A stretch of DNA of 12,305 nucleotides from CAYUPI01 sp964446585. GTDB lineage: Bacteria > Verrucomicrobiota > Verrucomicrobiia > Limisphaerales > UBA8199. The translations under genes and the position numbers were made by a program. The stretch spans positions 1 through 12,305 of the forward strand of contig CAYUPI010000100.1 in the NCBI GenBank assembly GCA_964446585.1. The letters run 5' to 3'. The notes below the pieces were generated by a model. The model had not been told where the DNA came from and searched no databases. It worked only from the letters and a program-made list of their open reading frames with translations. Position 1 is the first letter of the stretch, and every line of letters begins with the position of its first letter. Positions 7,569 to 12,280 of this stretch are shown in pieces.

Positions 7569-7588
7569 GATGGACACCGATGGACACG
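7569..7588. repeat. Two tandem GATGGACAC units in a convergent gap
   Basis: GATGGACACC and GATGGACACG lie head to tail, preceded by TTAACCACA and followed by AATTCCAAGATCCAAATG and CAAGCTCCAAATCC (about 7591-7625), which resembles the repeat at 2985-3119. The element fills the gap between the convergent propeller and tag genes. I recall sequences like AACCACAGATGGACAC as widespread intergenic repeats in this phylum; this has not been checked. Confidence 0.5.
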
Positions 7589-7633
7589 GAATTCCAAGAT
7601 CCAAATGACAAACAAGCTCCAAATCCTGCTCTG

Positions 7634-8191
7634 CTATCGAATCTGCGAGTATCGGAAGCAGTCGACATCATGGTCGTTGACCATGCCCACGGCCTGCATG
7701 AACGCGTAGCAGATAGTCGAGCCGACGAATTTGAATCCCCGCCTGAGCAAATCTGCGCTCATGGCATCGGACTCCGGCGTGCGCGCAGGCACGGCTGATA
7801 GCTTCGTCCGCCGGTTTTGAATCGGCTTGCCGCCGACAAAACCCCAAATGTAAGCGTCGAAGCTGCCGAACTCCTTTTGTACTGCCAGGAATGCTTTCGC
7901 GTTTCGAATCGCCGACGCGATTTTGAGCCTGTTCCGGACGATGCCCTGGTCGGCCAGCAGCGCACGGATTTTGCGAGAATTGTATTTCGCTATTTTTCGG
8001 GCGTCGAAATTGTCAAAGGCTCGCCGATAGTTCTCGCGTTTGTTCAGGATGGTGGACCAGCTCAGGCCGGCCTGCGCCCCTTCGAGAATTAGAAACTCGA
8101 ACAGCAACCGGTCATCATGCACGGGCACGCCCCACTCGGTATCGTGGTACGCCACCATGGATTCAGACTTTGCCCAGCCACAACGCTTCAT
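7634..8191 (-). CDS. tag: DNA-3-methyladenine glycosylase I
   Basis: A 185-residue base-excision repair enzyme that removes 3-methyladenine from alkylated DNA. Tag family marks run the full length: the MKRCGW start with zinc ligand Cys4, YHDTEWGVP (15-23) with His16, LEGAQAGLSW (36-45) containing the catalytic-pocket Glu37 and Trp45, KRENYRRAFDNFD, RGFKFVGSTICYAFMQAVG (151-169), and VNDHDVDC (171-178) supplying His174 and Cys178. All four zinc ligands known from E. coli Tag are present at matching places. ATG 8191 was chosen over the in-frame TTG at 8197 because it matches the family start. It lies 20 nt downstream of the intI stop on the same strand, so read-through from intI is plausible. 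It is convergent with the second propeller gene. No Shine-Dalgarno is evident. Confidence 0.95.
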   Translation of the reverse strand: MKRCGWAKSESMVAYHDTEWGVPVHDDRLLFEFLILEGAQAGLSWSTILNKRENYRRAFDNFDARKIAKYNSRKIRALLADQGIVRNRLKIASAIRNAKAFLAVQKEFGSFDAYIWGFVGGKPIQNRRTKLSAVPARTPESDAMSADLLRRGFKFVGSTICYAFMQAVGMVNDHDVDCFRYSQIR

Positions 8192-8211
8192 AAACAATAG
8201 GAGAAAGGGTC

Positions 8212-9261
8212 TTACAAGCTATCGAGCGGGCTCTTCATGCCGAGCCCGCCGGTGCGCAGCACATGAGTGTAAACCATCGTCGTCGAAACGTCCTCGTGCC
8301 CGAGCAGTTCCTGCGCCGTGCGGATGTCGGCTCCGCGCTGCAGGGCGTGGGTGGCAAAGCTGTGCCGAAACGTGTGGCTTGAGACCCGCTTGGATATTCC
8401 TGCGCGGGCCGCGGCCGCTTTGATTGCCTTTTGGATAGTGGCCTCATCGACGTGGTGCCGCTGGATCTTGCCCGAGCGCGGGTCTGTGGATCGGTCCCGC
8501 GCCGGAAACACGTACTGCCACTTCCATTCATGGGCCGCCGCGGGGTATTTCCGTTCCAGCCCGGCAGGCAAGTAAACTGACCCATAGCCCACCTGCAGGT
8601 CGTTCTGATGAGCCAGCCGGACTCTTTCCAGATGCTCCTTTAGCGGCTGGATGAGGCCCTCAGCCAGCACGGTGAACCGGTCTTTCGCTCCCTTGCCGTC
8701 CCGCAAAGTGAGCTGCTTCATCCCCAGGTCCAGATCCTGGACTCGTAAACGCAGTGCCTCAAGCAACCGAAGGCCGCTGCCGTACAGCAGCTTGACCACC
8801 AACTGCGGGGTGCCCGACATAATCGCCAGCACGCTCCTGGCCTCTTCAACGGTGAGCACGACAGGCACGCGCACGGGTCGGTCGGCGCGCACAGCGTCGA
8901 TGTTTTCGAACGGATGGTGCAGTACCTCCCGATAGAGAAAGAGCAGCGCATTAAACGCTTGGTTTTGGGTTGAGGCAGCAACCTTCCCATTGATCGCCAG
9001 GTCGCTGAGGAACATTTCGATTTTCGCTTCGGCCGGAACCAGTTCCTCCCGCGAGCGCATCCCATGAAACCGGATGTAGCGGCGGATCCACTCCGAATAA
9101 CTTTGCTCGGTCCGTATCGCGTAGTGCTTCAGCCGCATCACTTCCCGAACCTGGTCCATCAGTTTGAGCTTGGGATTGGGAAGGACCGCTGCCCACAGTT
9201 TGCCGGCACCGCCGCTTGGTCCAGGTCCCTTCGACCCTTGACTGCTCGAACCTTTGCCCAT
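8212..9261 (-). CDS. intI: Integron integrase (tyrosine recombinase)
   Basis: A 349-residue site-specific recombinase. After a Gly/Ser/Lys/Pro-rich extension (1-25), the SAM-like core-binding domain begins at PNPKLKLMDQVREVMRLKHY (28-47) with RTEQSYSEWIRRYIRFHG (50-67), the usual IntI start. The catalytic domain has box I Arg165 (GSGLRLLEALRLRV), the beta-hairpin lysine in GKGAKDR (190 or 193), His296 and Arg299 (SSHTFRHSFATHAL), His322 (LLGHED) and nucleophile Tyr331 (STTMVYTHV). Between them sits the insert peculiar to integron integrases: LERKYP (235-240), HEWKWQYVFPA (244-254) and IQRHH (266-270). This separates IntI from XerC/D and phage integrases. It is divergent from the cassette array, as in classical integrons. 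All catalytic residues are intact, so it is probably active. Usual length is 320-340; the excess is the N-terminal tail. Met35 is an alternative start but would remove part of the conserved N-terminus. Confidence 0.96.
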   Translation of the reverse strand: MGKGSSSQGSKGPGPSGGAGKLWAAVLPNPKLKLMDQVREVMRLKHYAIRTEQSYSEWIRRYIRFHGMRSREELVPAEAKIEMFLSDLAINGKVAASTQNQAFNALLFLYREVLHHPFENIDAVRADRPVRVPVVLTVEEARSVLAIMSGTPQLVVKLLYGSGLRLLEALRLRVQDLDLGMKQLTLRDGKGAKDRFTVLAEGLIQPLKEHLERVRLAHQNDLQVGYGSVYLPAGLERKYPAAAHEWKWQYVFPARDRSTDPRSGKIQRHHVDEATIQKAIKAAAARAGISKRVSSHTFRHSFATHALQRGADIRTAQELLGHEDVSTTMVYTHVLRTGGLGMKSPLDSL

Positions 9262-9266
9262 AACTT
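9238..9266 (+). promoter_or_regulatory. Candidate cassette promoter Pc inside the 5' end of intI
   Basis: TTGACT (9238-9243) and TAACTT (9261-9266) are separated by 17 bp and point toward the cassettes, in the place where class 1 integrons keep Pc. The -35 matches 5 of 6 consensus bases; the -10 matches only 3 of 6. It would start transcription about 80 nt before the first cassette. Position supports it more than sequence. Confidence 0.25.
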
Positions 9267-9364
9267 GAAGCAGAATGCGGGGAAAACATCCGGAGCCCGA
9301 TTCCGTGTTTCTGGGCTATTATCTACATAGGCCGAATTCTTTCAATGTAATTAAATAGTTGGAC
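9262..9364 (+). other. attI-like primary recombination site and leader
   Basis: This is the region between the intI start and the first cassette. It ends in GTTGGAC (9358-9364), a perfect GTTRRRY core, preceded by an AT-rich stretch (about 9336-9357) as in known attI sites. It lacks the long inverted-repeat structure of attC, as expected. The cleavage point would be after G9358. The bases TTGGAC that follow match the R'' box (GTCCAAC) of the first cassette's own attC, which places the boundary. Weak IntI-binding sites further left could not be resolved. Confidence 0.8.
9318..9345 (-). promoter_or_regulatory. Candidate intI promoter
   Basis: On the minus strand, TTGAAA (complement of 9340-9345) and GATAAT (complement of 9318-9323) are separated by 16 bp, each one base from the sigma-70 consensus. 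They lie about 55-80 bp upstream of the intI ATG. No CTGT-N8-ACAG LexA box overlaps it. Verrucomicrobial promoters are poorly characterised, so this is a candidate only. Confidence 0.4.
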
Positions 9365-9374
9365 CAAGTAGCCT

Positions 9375-9689
9375 ATGGACACTCTCGATGCTTCTCCGCG
9401 TAAACTTCAGGTAGGCGTCTGGGCTGGCGTTGTAGTCGTTGCTATTGGCCTCGGGGAATTCGCGTTGCAGTTCCTACCCTTTGGTGATGGCTTTGGTTTT
9501 TCCAGCGTATTCATAGTGGGTGGTGTCGCCCTCTTTCTCGCTGGCCTGTGCGGAGCTTTCTGTGGGTTTTCATTGGTATTTCGGCTGCGAGGCTTTCCTC
9601 GCTTGGTAGCAGTCCTGATTGGGTTGCTCTCGCTTTACGCTGTTATTCGTTGCGCGGGGTTCATGTGCTGGTCTATTGGTTTGCCATGA
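9375..9689 (+). CDS. Cassette 1 product: small multi-pass membrane protein, unknown function
   Basis: A 104-residue protein, not recognised. A short charged N-terminus (MDTLDASPRKLQ) is followed by three predicted membrane helices (about 13-35, 41-65 and 76-98) with glycine-rich faces, and a two-proline-free hydrophobic C-terminal helix ending WSIGLP. No enzyme motif, metal-binding set or signal peptide is seen. Its stop at 9687-9689 is 7 nt before the R'' box of attC1, so it fills the cassette, and its start is 16 nt after the cassette boundary. No Shine-Dalgarno is visible; as the first cassette it may depend on a promoter in attI or intI. Coding status rests on fit to the cassette frame and on continuous membrane-protein character. 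Confidence 0.75.
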   Translation: MDTLDASPRKLQVGVWAGVVVVAIGLGEFALQFLPFGDGFGFSSVFIVGGVALFLAGLCGAFCGFSLVFRLRGFPRLVAVLIGLLSLYAVIRCAGFMCWSIGLP

Positions 9690-9696
9690 GGCGACG

Positions 9697-9798
9697 GTCC
9701 AACAACAGCATTCAGCGGATGCGAGCCAGCCGTTTATGTCACTTGCAACCCGACCGTTCTCGGCGGCTGGCTCGCACCGCTGATGCTGGGCGTTAAGC
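9697..9798 (+). other. attC site 1 (end of cassette 1)
   Basis: R'' is GTCCAAC (9697-9703) and R' is GTTAAGC (9792-9798), both matching consensus; total 102 bp. The arms pair in the single strand: 9720-9732 (TGCGAGCCAGCCG) is a perfect 13-bp complement of 9764-9776, and the stem continues through CAGCGG with CCGCTG. The left arm carries two unpaired bases, a T near 9711-9712 and A9719, the extrahelical bases IntI uses to choose the bottom strand. Cleavage is expected after G9792. Confidence 0.93.
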
Positions 9799-9800
9799 GT

Positions 9801-10085
9801 ATGCACGTCGAAAGGGCATCCCGAGGATTCGTTAGTGCGGTCTTGGAGTGGCTTGGCACAGCGCTTTTGTTGCTGGTACCAGTGCTGTGCGCTTGGCATA
9901 CCATTGAGGGCCTCAAAGCCGGAAAGATTCTCTCGCCATATTCCCGCGGTTCGGTGTTCTTCAGCCAGCAGGATGATGCACGGAGTTTTTGGATTGTCAT
10001 TGCGCTATACGCAGTGGTGGGAGTCGTCACAGCACTGATTGCAGTGCGCATTTTGAAGGCACTATGGAAGCGTTGGCAGCATTAG
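9801..10085 (+). CDS. Cassette 2 product: two-helix membrane protein, unknown function
   Basis: A 94-residue protein, not recognised. ATG 9801 is preferred over the in-frame ATG at 9783, which lies inside attC1. Two hydrophobic helices (about 14-36 and 64-86) flank a polar loop with KAGKILSPYSRGSVFFSQQD (39-58). A basic tail (KALWKRWQH) suggests a cytoplasmic C-terminus. The helix-loop-helix pattern with an SR.. F..QDD loop before the second helix recalls many small unnamed membrane proteins, but I cannot name the family. The TAG at 10083-10085 is one base before the R'' box of attC2. There is little room for a promoter, as it starts 9 nt after the cassette boundary, so expression probably comes from upstream. 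Confidence 0.72.
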   Translation: MHVERASRGFVSAVLEWLGTALLLLVPVLCAWHTIEGLKAGKILSPYSRGSVFFSQQDDARSFWIVIALYAVVGVVTALIAVRILKALWKRWQH

Positions 10086-10086
10086 C

Positions 10087-10179
10087 GCTTAACCAGGCGG
10101 CTCCAGGCAACGGCGCGATTACGGTCTCGTTCGATGCCGCACGCCCGGGACGCGCCGTGCCTGAGCCGCGATGTTCGGC
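10087..10179 (+). other. attC site 2 (end of cassette 2)
   Basis: R'' is GCTTAAC (10087-10093). R' is GTTCGGC (10173-10179), with C where the consensus GTTRRRY has a purine; total 93 bp. GGCTCCAGGCAACGGCGCG (about 10099-10117) pairs with CGCGCCGTGCCTGAGCC (about 10151-10167), leaving an extra C and an extra A unpaired in the left arm, the two extrahelical bases. The unusual R' is matched by the R'' of the next cassette, so it is not a sequencing slip. Confidence 0.88.
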
Positions 10180-10218
10180 GTGACGCATGGCACCCTCACT
10201 TGTCAAACGGAGAGGATT

Positions 10219-10527
10219 ATGAATAAGAAAACCATCACCTTGGTATCCGTCACCGTGATTCCGGCGATGCTCTTGTTATGGGTCATTGAACGTCTCCTGC
10301 TCCTGCCCTACGACGGCCAGTCACAGGATTTAGCGCTCAAAACTGTCGACGTCGTGGCCACACTGCTTGCCTTGCCGGTGAGATTGTATGCTTTTTTCGT
10401 CTATCACGACCATGGTTCCTGGCCGATACCGGTTTTGATTTTGCTTCTCGCGATGAGCTGTTTGATGTGGGGGATCATCGTCGAGAGGATGGTCTGGCTT
10501 TTTTCCAAGCGGAACACGGCGCGGTGA
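10219..10527 (+). CDS. Cassette 3 product: small membrane protein, unknown function
   Basis: A 102-residue protein, not recognised. ATG 10219 was chosen over 10171 because the latter falls inside attC2, and because GGAGAGG (10209-10215) sits just upstream. This is one of two good Shine-Dalgarno sequences in the array and suggests independent translation. Predicted helices are at about 6-28, 41-62 and 68-93, with a polar turn YHDHGSWP (62-69) and a basic C-terminus KRNTAR. It has no catalytic motif. The first and last helices contain Trp and Arg residues at their ends typical of interface anchoring. TGA at 10525-10527 lies 5 nt before the R'' box of attC3. It is the only ORF of its cassette. 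Confidence 0.78.
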   Translation: MNKKTITLVSVTVIPAMLLLWVIERLLLLPYDGQSQDLALKTVDVVATLLALPVRLYAFFVYHDHGSWPIPVLILLLAMSCLMWGIIVERMVWLFSKRNTAR

Positions 10528-10532
10528 GTTTT

Positions 10533-10629
10533 GCCGAACCATTCACTGGAGCGAATGCGGGCGGGCCACGTCGGTTGACGATTTTGGCACTGTGGGACGC
10601 CCGCATCGCTCAGTTTTTTTGCGTTGGGC
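10533..10629 (+). other. attC site 3 (end of cassette 3)
   Basis: R'' is GCCGAAC (10533-10539), off consensus at one base but the exact complement of GTTCGGC that starts this cassette. R' is GTTGGGC (10623-10629); total 97 bp. CTGGAGCGAATGCGGGCG (about 10546-10563) pairs with CGCCCGCATCGCTCAG (about 10598-10613), leaving an extra G and an extra A in the left arm. A T-run (about 10614-10620) separates the stem from R'. Confidence 0.9.
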
Positions 10630-10637
10630 GTGAACCT

Positions 10638-11168
10638 ATGAGCACGGGACAGCAATTACGGTGGCGAGAGCCGTGGTTGTTTTCGCTGCGAATGCGCGAC
10701 CGAGGTGGGTGGAAGCGGAAGGGTTGGCTGATCATCGTGGTCTTTGTGGCGATGATGCTTGGGTGGTATTTGGATCAGCGATACGGCAAAGGTCTGCGCA
10801 TCGGACTCACAGGCGCCATCTTCATGTGCCTGAGTATCGCGGTGTTCGTGGGATTTCTGTCCGACCTTGGCTTGTCGGAGGTTCAGGCTACTGATGACGG
10901 TGTTGCTCGCGCGTTTTACGGACATGGTGTTGGCGCTTCCCTTTGGCAATACCAGGACATTCTCACTTTTTCATTCATTCCGCGTGAGAGTTCTGGGAAG
11001 CCGTTCGGTCTGTTGATTCTTGTGATGCGTACGAGCATCGCAGTTCTTGGTGTTCCGGATCGGGTCTCTCGGAGCGAGCTGGTCGAGTTCTTCCGGCGCC
11101 ATGGTGTTCGGGAAGCACAAGAGCCCAACCAGCCACTGCAGGCAACAGCCGCCGCGCCGGGCAGTTGA
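10638..11168 (+). CDS. Cassette 4 product: two-helix membrane protein with soluble C-terminal domain
   Basis: A 176-residue protein, not recognised. Start ATG 10638 lies 8 nt after attC3; upstream in-frame ATGs belong to the previous cassette. A basic N-terminus (RMRDRGGWKRKG, 18-29) precedes two membrane helices (about 30-46 and 53-77). A soluble domain of about 80 residues follows (DDGVARAFYGHGVGASLWQY, then DILTFSFIPRE...ILVMRTSIAVLGVP). Its alternating strands and closing helix (VSRSELVEFFRRHGV) resemble a bacterial PH-like domain, but only by general pattern. The reading frame runs through the R'' box of attC4, so the last 15 codons (PNQPLQATAAAPGS) come from the recombination site. Such tails are familiar from cassette-encoded proteins and are probably functionally neutral. 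No Shine-Dalgarno is obvious. Confidence 0.78.
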   Translation: MSTGQQLRWREPWLFSLRMRDRGGWKRKGWLIIVVFVAMMLGWYLDQRYGKGLRIGLTGAIFMCLSIAVFVGFLSDLGLSEVQATDDGVARAFYGHGVGASLWQYQDILTFSFIPRESSGKPFGLLILVMRTSIAVLGVPDRVSRSELVEFFRRHGVREAQEPNQPLQATAAAPGS

Positions 11169-11246
11169 CCGCTTCATGAAACTCGAACATCATCCTTGCA
11201 GTTCACGTCCCGCTCCGGCGGCTGTGCCTGAGTGGAGTCGTTATCT
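11123..11246 (+). other. attC site 4 (end of cassette 4)
   Basis: R'' is GCCCAAC (11123-11129), complementary to the GTTGGGC that starts this cassette. R' is GTTATCT (11240-11246), off consensus at two purine positions; total 124 bp, the longest site. CCACTGCAGGCAACAGCCG (about 11132-11150) continues into GCCG and pairs with CGGCGGCTGTGCCTGAGTGG (about 11216-11235), leaving an extra G and an extra A in the left arm. The loop is about 55 nt. Confidence 0.88.
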
Positions 11247-11302
11247 GCTTGACTAGCCCTGACGGCGGATGTCCACCACGGTCCAAAAATAGAAAGGAAA
11301 AT

Positions 11303-11686
11303 ATGAACAAAGTGATCCATGGAGTCATTCTCGTCGTGTTCGGCGCGGCATGTTGGTTCCTGTCGATGATAATTCTAAAGTTGCCTCTGATGGTCCTGCC
11401 AGCGGCCGCTAGGCTGAGTGCGGTTACTGGCGAACAGGCCCACTTGCCGGCTTTCACCCGCCTTTGCATGGCCGCAGGACCAGTCCTACTCGCCGTGTTT
11501 GCCCTGGGCGCGCTGGTCTATTGCACTTACGTGTGGGTGCGCAAAGCAGGGAGTCCGGTGCGCTGGACAGGGTTTCTGGCGGCCACGATGTCTGGGCTGG
11601 TTCTGGTGTTACTGCCAACGGTGGTTGCGATCTACATCCCGCTCGTGGACTTCATTAACCGTTTAGCTCCCGGTGTTCCGAAATGA
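11303..11686 (+). CDS. Cassette 5 product: small multi-pass membrane protein, unknown function
   Basis: A 127-residue protein, not recognised. ATG 11303 is preceded by AAAGGAAA (11293-11300), a fair Shine-Dalgarno; the in-frame start at 11249 would add 18 residues with no hydrophobic character. Predicted helices lie at about 5-28, 56-77 and 88-114, with a short basic loop VRKAGSPVRW (78-87) between the last two, placing that loop in the cytoplasm. TGA at 11684-11686 is 2 nt before the R'' box of attC5. The 56-nt lead between the cassette boundary and the start is the longest after cassette 3-like spacing and could hold a promoter, although none is convincing. No family is assigned. Confidence 0.76.
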   Translation: MNKVIHGVILVVFGAACWFLSMIILKLPLMVLPAAARLSAVTGEQAHLPAFTRLCMAAGPVLLAVFALGALVYCTYVWVRKAGSPVRWTGFLAATMSGLVLVLLPTVVAIYIPLVDFINRLAPGVPK

Positions 11687-11688
11687 TC

Positions 11689-11778
11689 AGATAACAAACC
11701 ACTTCGCTCGACGCCACGATGACGCCCTGTTCGTGTTGCAAGTCGGGGGCGCGGCGCGAGTGAGTTTTTTCGTTAGGC
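11689..11778 (+). other. attC site 5 (end of cassette 5)
   Basis: R'' is AGATAAC (11689-11695), far from RYYYAAC yet the exact complement of GTTATCT that starts this cassette. R' is GTTAGGC (11772-11778), perfect consensus; total 90 bp. CACTTCGC (about 11699-11706) pairs with GCGAGTG (about 11756-11762), leaving one unpaired T. The inner stem is weaker than in the other sites. A T-run (11765-11770) precedes R', as in attC3. Confidence 0.82.
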
Positions 11779-11789
11779 GGATTCGCATC

Positions 11790-12182
11790 ATGACTTGGAA
11801 ACAGCTAGATCTGAGATTCAGCGAGTGGTTCTTGAAGCCACTGGTGATGGTCGCGCCTTACTTGCGCACGAACTACTGGCTGAATGGCGACACCTTTACC
11901 TTCAAACGCCCATTCAGCAGACCTGTTTCCTTCAGCATTCACGAGCTTGATGAGATTGGAGTTGAGACGACCGACCAAGGCCCTTTCGTTGAGGATGTTT
12001 TCTGGATTCTCAAGCGCGGAGGCATGCGGCTTCGCATCGGCGATCCGCATCCAGTTTTCAAGATGCTCATGGATCGTTTCGGTTCGTTGAAGGGTTTCGA
12101 TTGGCGCCCCTTCATCGAGGCTCAGAGCTGTGCCGACAATCGTTACTTTTTGTGCTGGAGACGGCCACATGTGTCCTCCTAA
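11790..12182 (+). CDS. Cassette 6 product: soluble protein of unknown function
   Basis: A 130-residue protein without confident membrane helices, unlike the other five products. ATG 11790 is 11 nt after attC5; the upstream in-frame ATG at 11673 is in the previous cassette. The order is: amphipathic start (MTWKQLDLRFSEWFLKP), a strand-rich centre (YWLNGDTFTFKRPF), then IGVETTDQGPFVEDVFWILK (56-75), a basic stretch with RLRIGDPHPVFKMLMDRFG, then GFDWRPFIEAQ (102-112) and a final NRYFLCWRR (117-125). I recall similar TTD-x-GP...DVFW...GFD...F-x-CW patterns among unnamed bacterial proteins; this is memory, not a search. The pattern fits a small alpha/beta fold. TAA at 12180-12182 lies inside the R'' box of the last attC. 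No Shine-Dalgarno is seen. Confidence 0.78.
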   Translation: MTWKQLDLRFSEWFLKPLVMVAPYLRTNYWLNGDTFTFKRPFSRPVSFSIHELDEIGVETTDQGPFVEDVFWILKRGGMRLRIGDPHPVFKMLMDRFGSLKGFDWRPFIEAQSCADNRYFLCWRRPHVSS

Positions 12183-12267
12183 CTTGCGCTCTGCACTGGA
12201 GGCCCGGACGGTGCTCTGTTTCTATATCGTACGTCACTGGCCGGGCGCCAGTGAGAAGCTGTGAAAA
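12177..12267 (+). other. Degenerate attC-like site 6 (end of cassette 6)
   Basis: R'' is TCCTAAC (12177-12183); its complement GTTAGGA matches the GTTAGGC that starts this cassette in 6 of 7 bases. CACTGGAGGCCCGG (about 12195-12208) pairs imperfectly with CCGGGCGCCAGTG (12241-12253). At the expected R' place there is GTGAAAA (12261-12267), keeping only GT of the core. The site may be decayed, may be the fossil right half of attI after the last cassette, or may have been altered by an insertion. Confidence 0.55.
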
Positions 12268-12280
12268 AAATGCCTTGCAT

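Larger units (their letters stand above)
8212..12267. mobile_element. Chromosomal integron: intI, attI and six-cassette array
   Basis: This comprises the integrase gene, an attI-like junction ending at 9358-9364, and six cassettes with cleavage points after G9358, G9792, G10173, G10623, G11240 and G11772. Each complete cassette (434, 381, 450, 617 and 532 bp) holds one plus-strand ORF and one attC. The sixth begins at 11773 and ends in a degenerate site near 12267. All ORFs run away from intI. The right boundary is not certain because the window stops soon after; further cassettes could follow. Confidence 0.9.

Noticed and set aside
7265..7798. A 177-codon plus-strand frame
   Set aside because: It runs across the end of the propeller gene, the intergenic repeat and the antisense of tag; its sequence is a patchwork of shadows.
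9262..9357. A LexA box at the intI promoter
   Set aside because: I looked for CTGT-N8-ACAG and found none. LexA motifs differ between phyla, so SOS control is neither shown nor excluded.
9375..12182. Antibiotic resistance or toxin-antitoxin cassettes
   Set aside because: None of the six products shows a known resistance enzyme, toxin or antitoxin motif, and each cassette has a single ORF rather than a pair.
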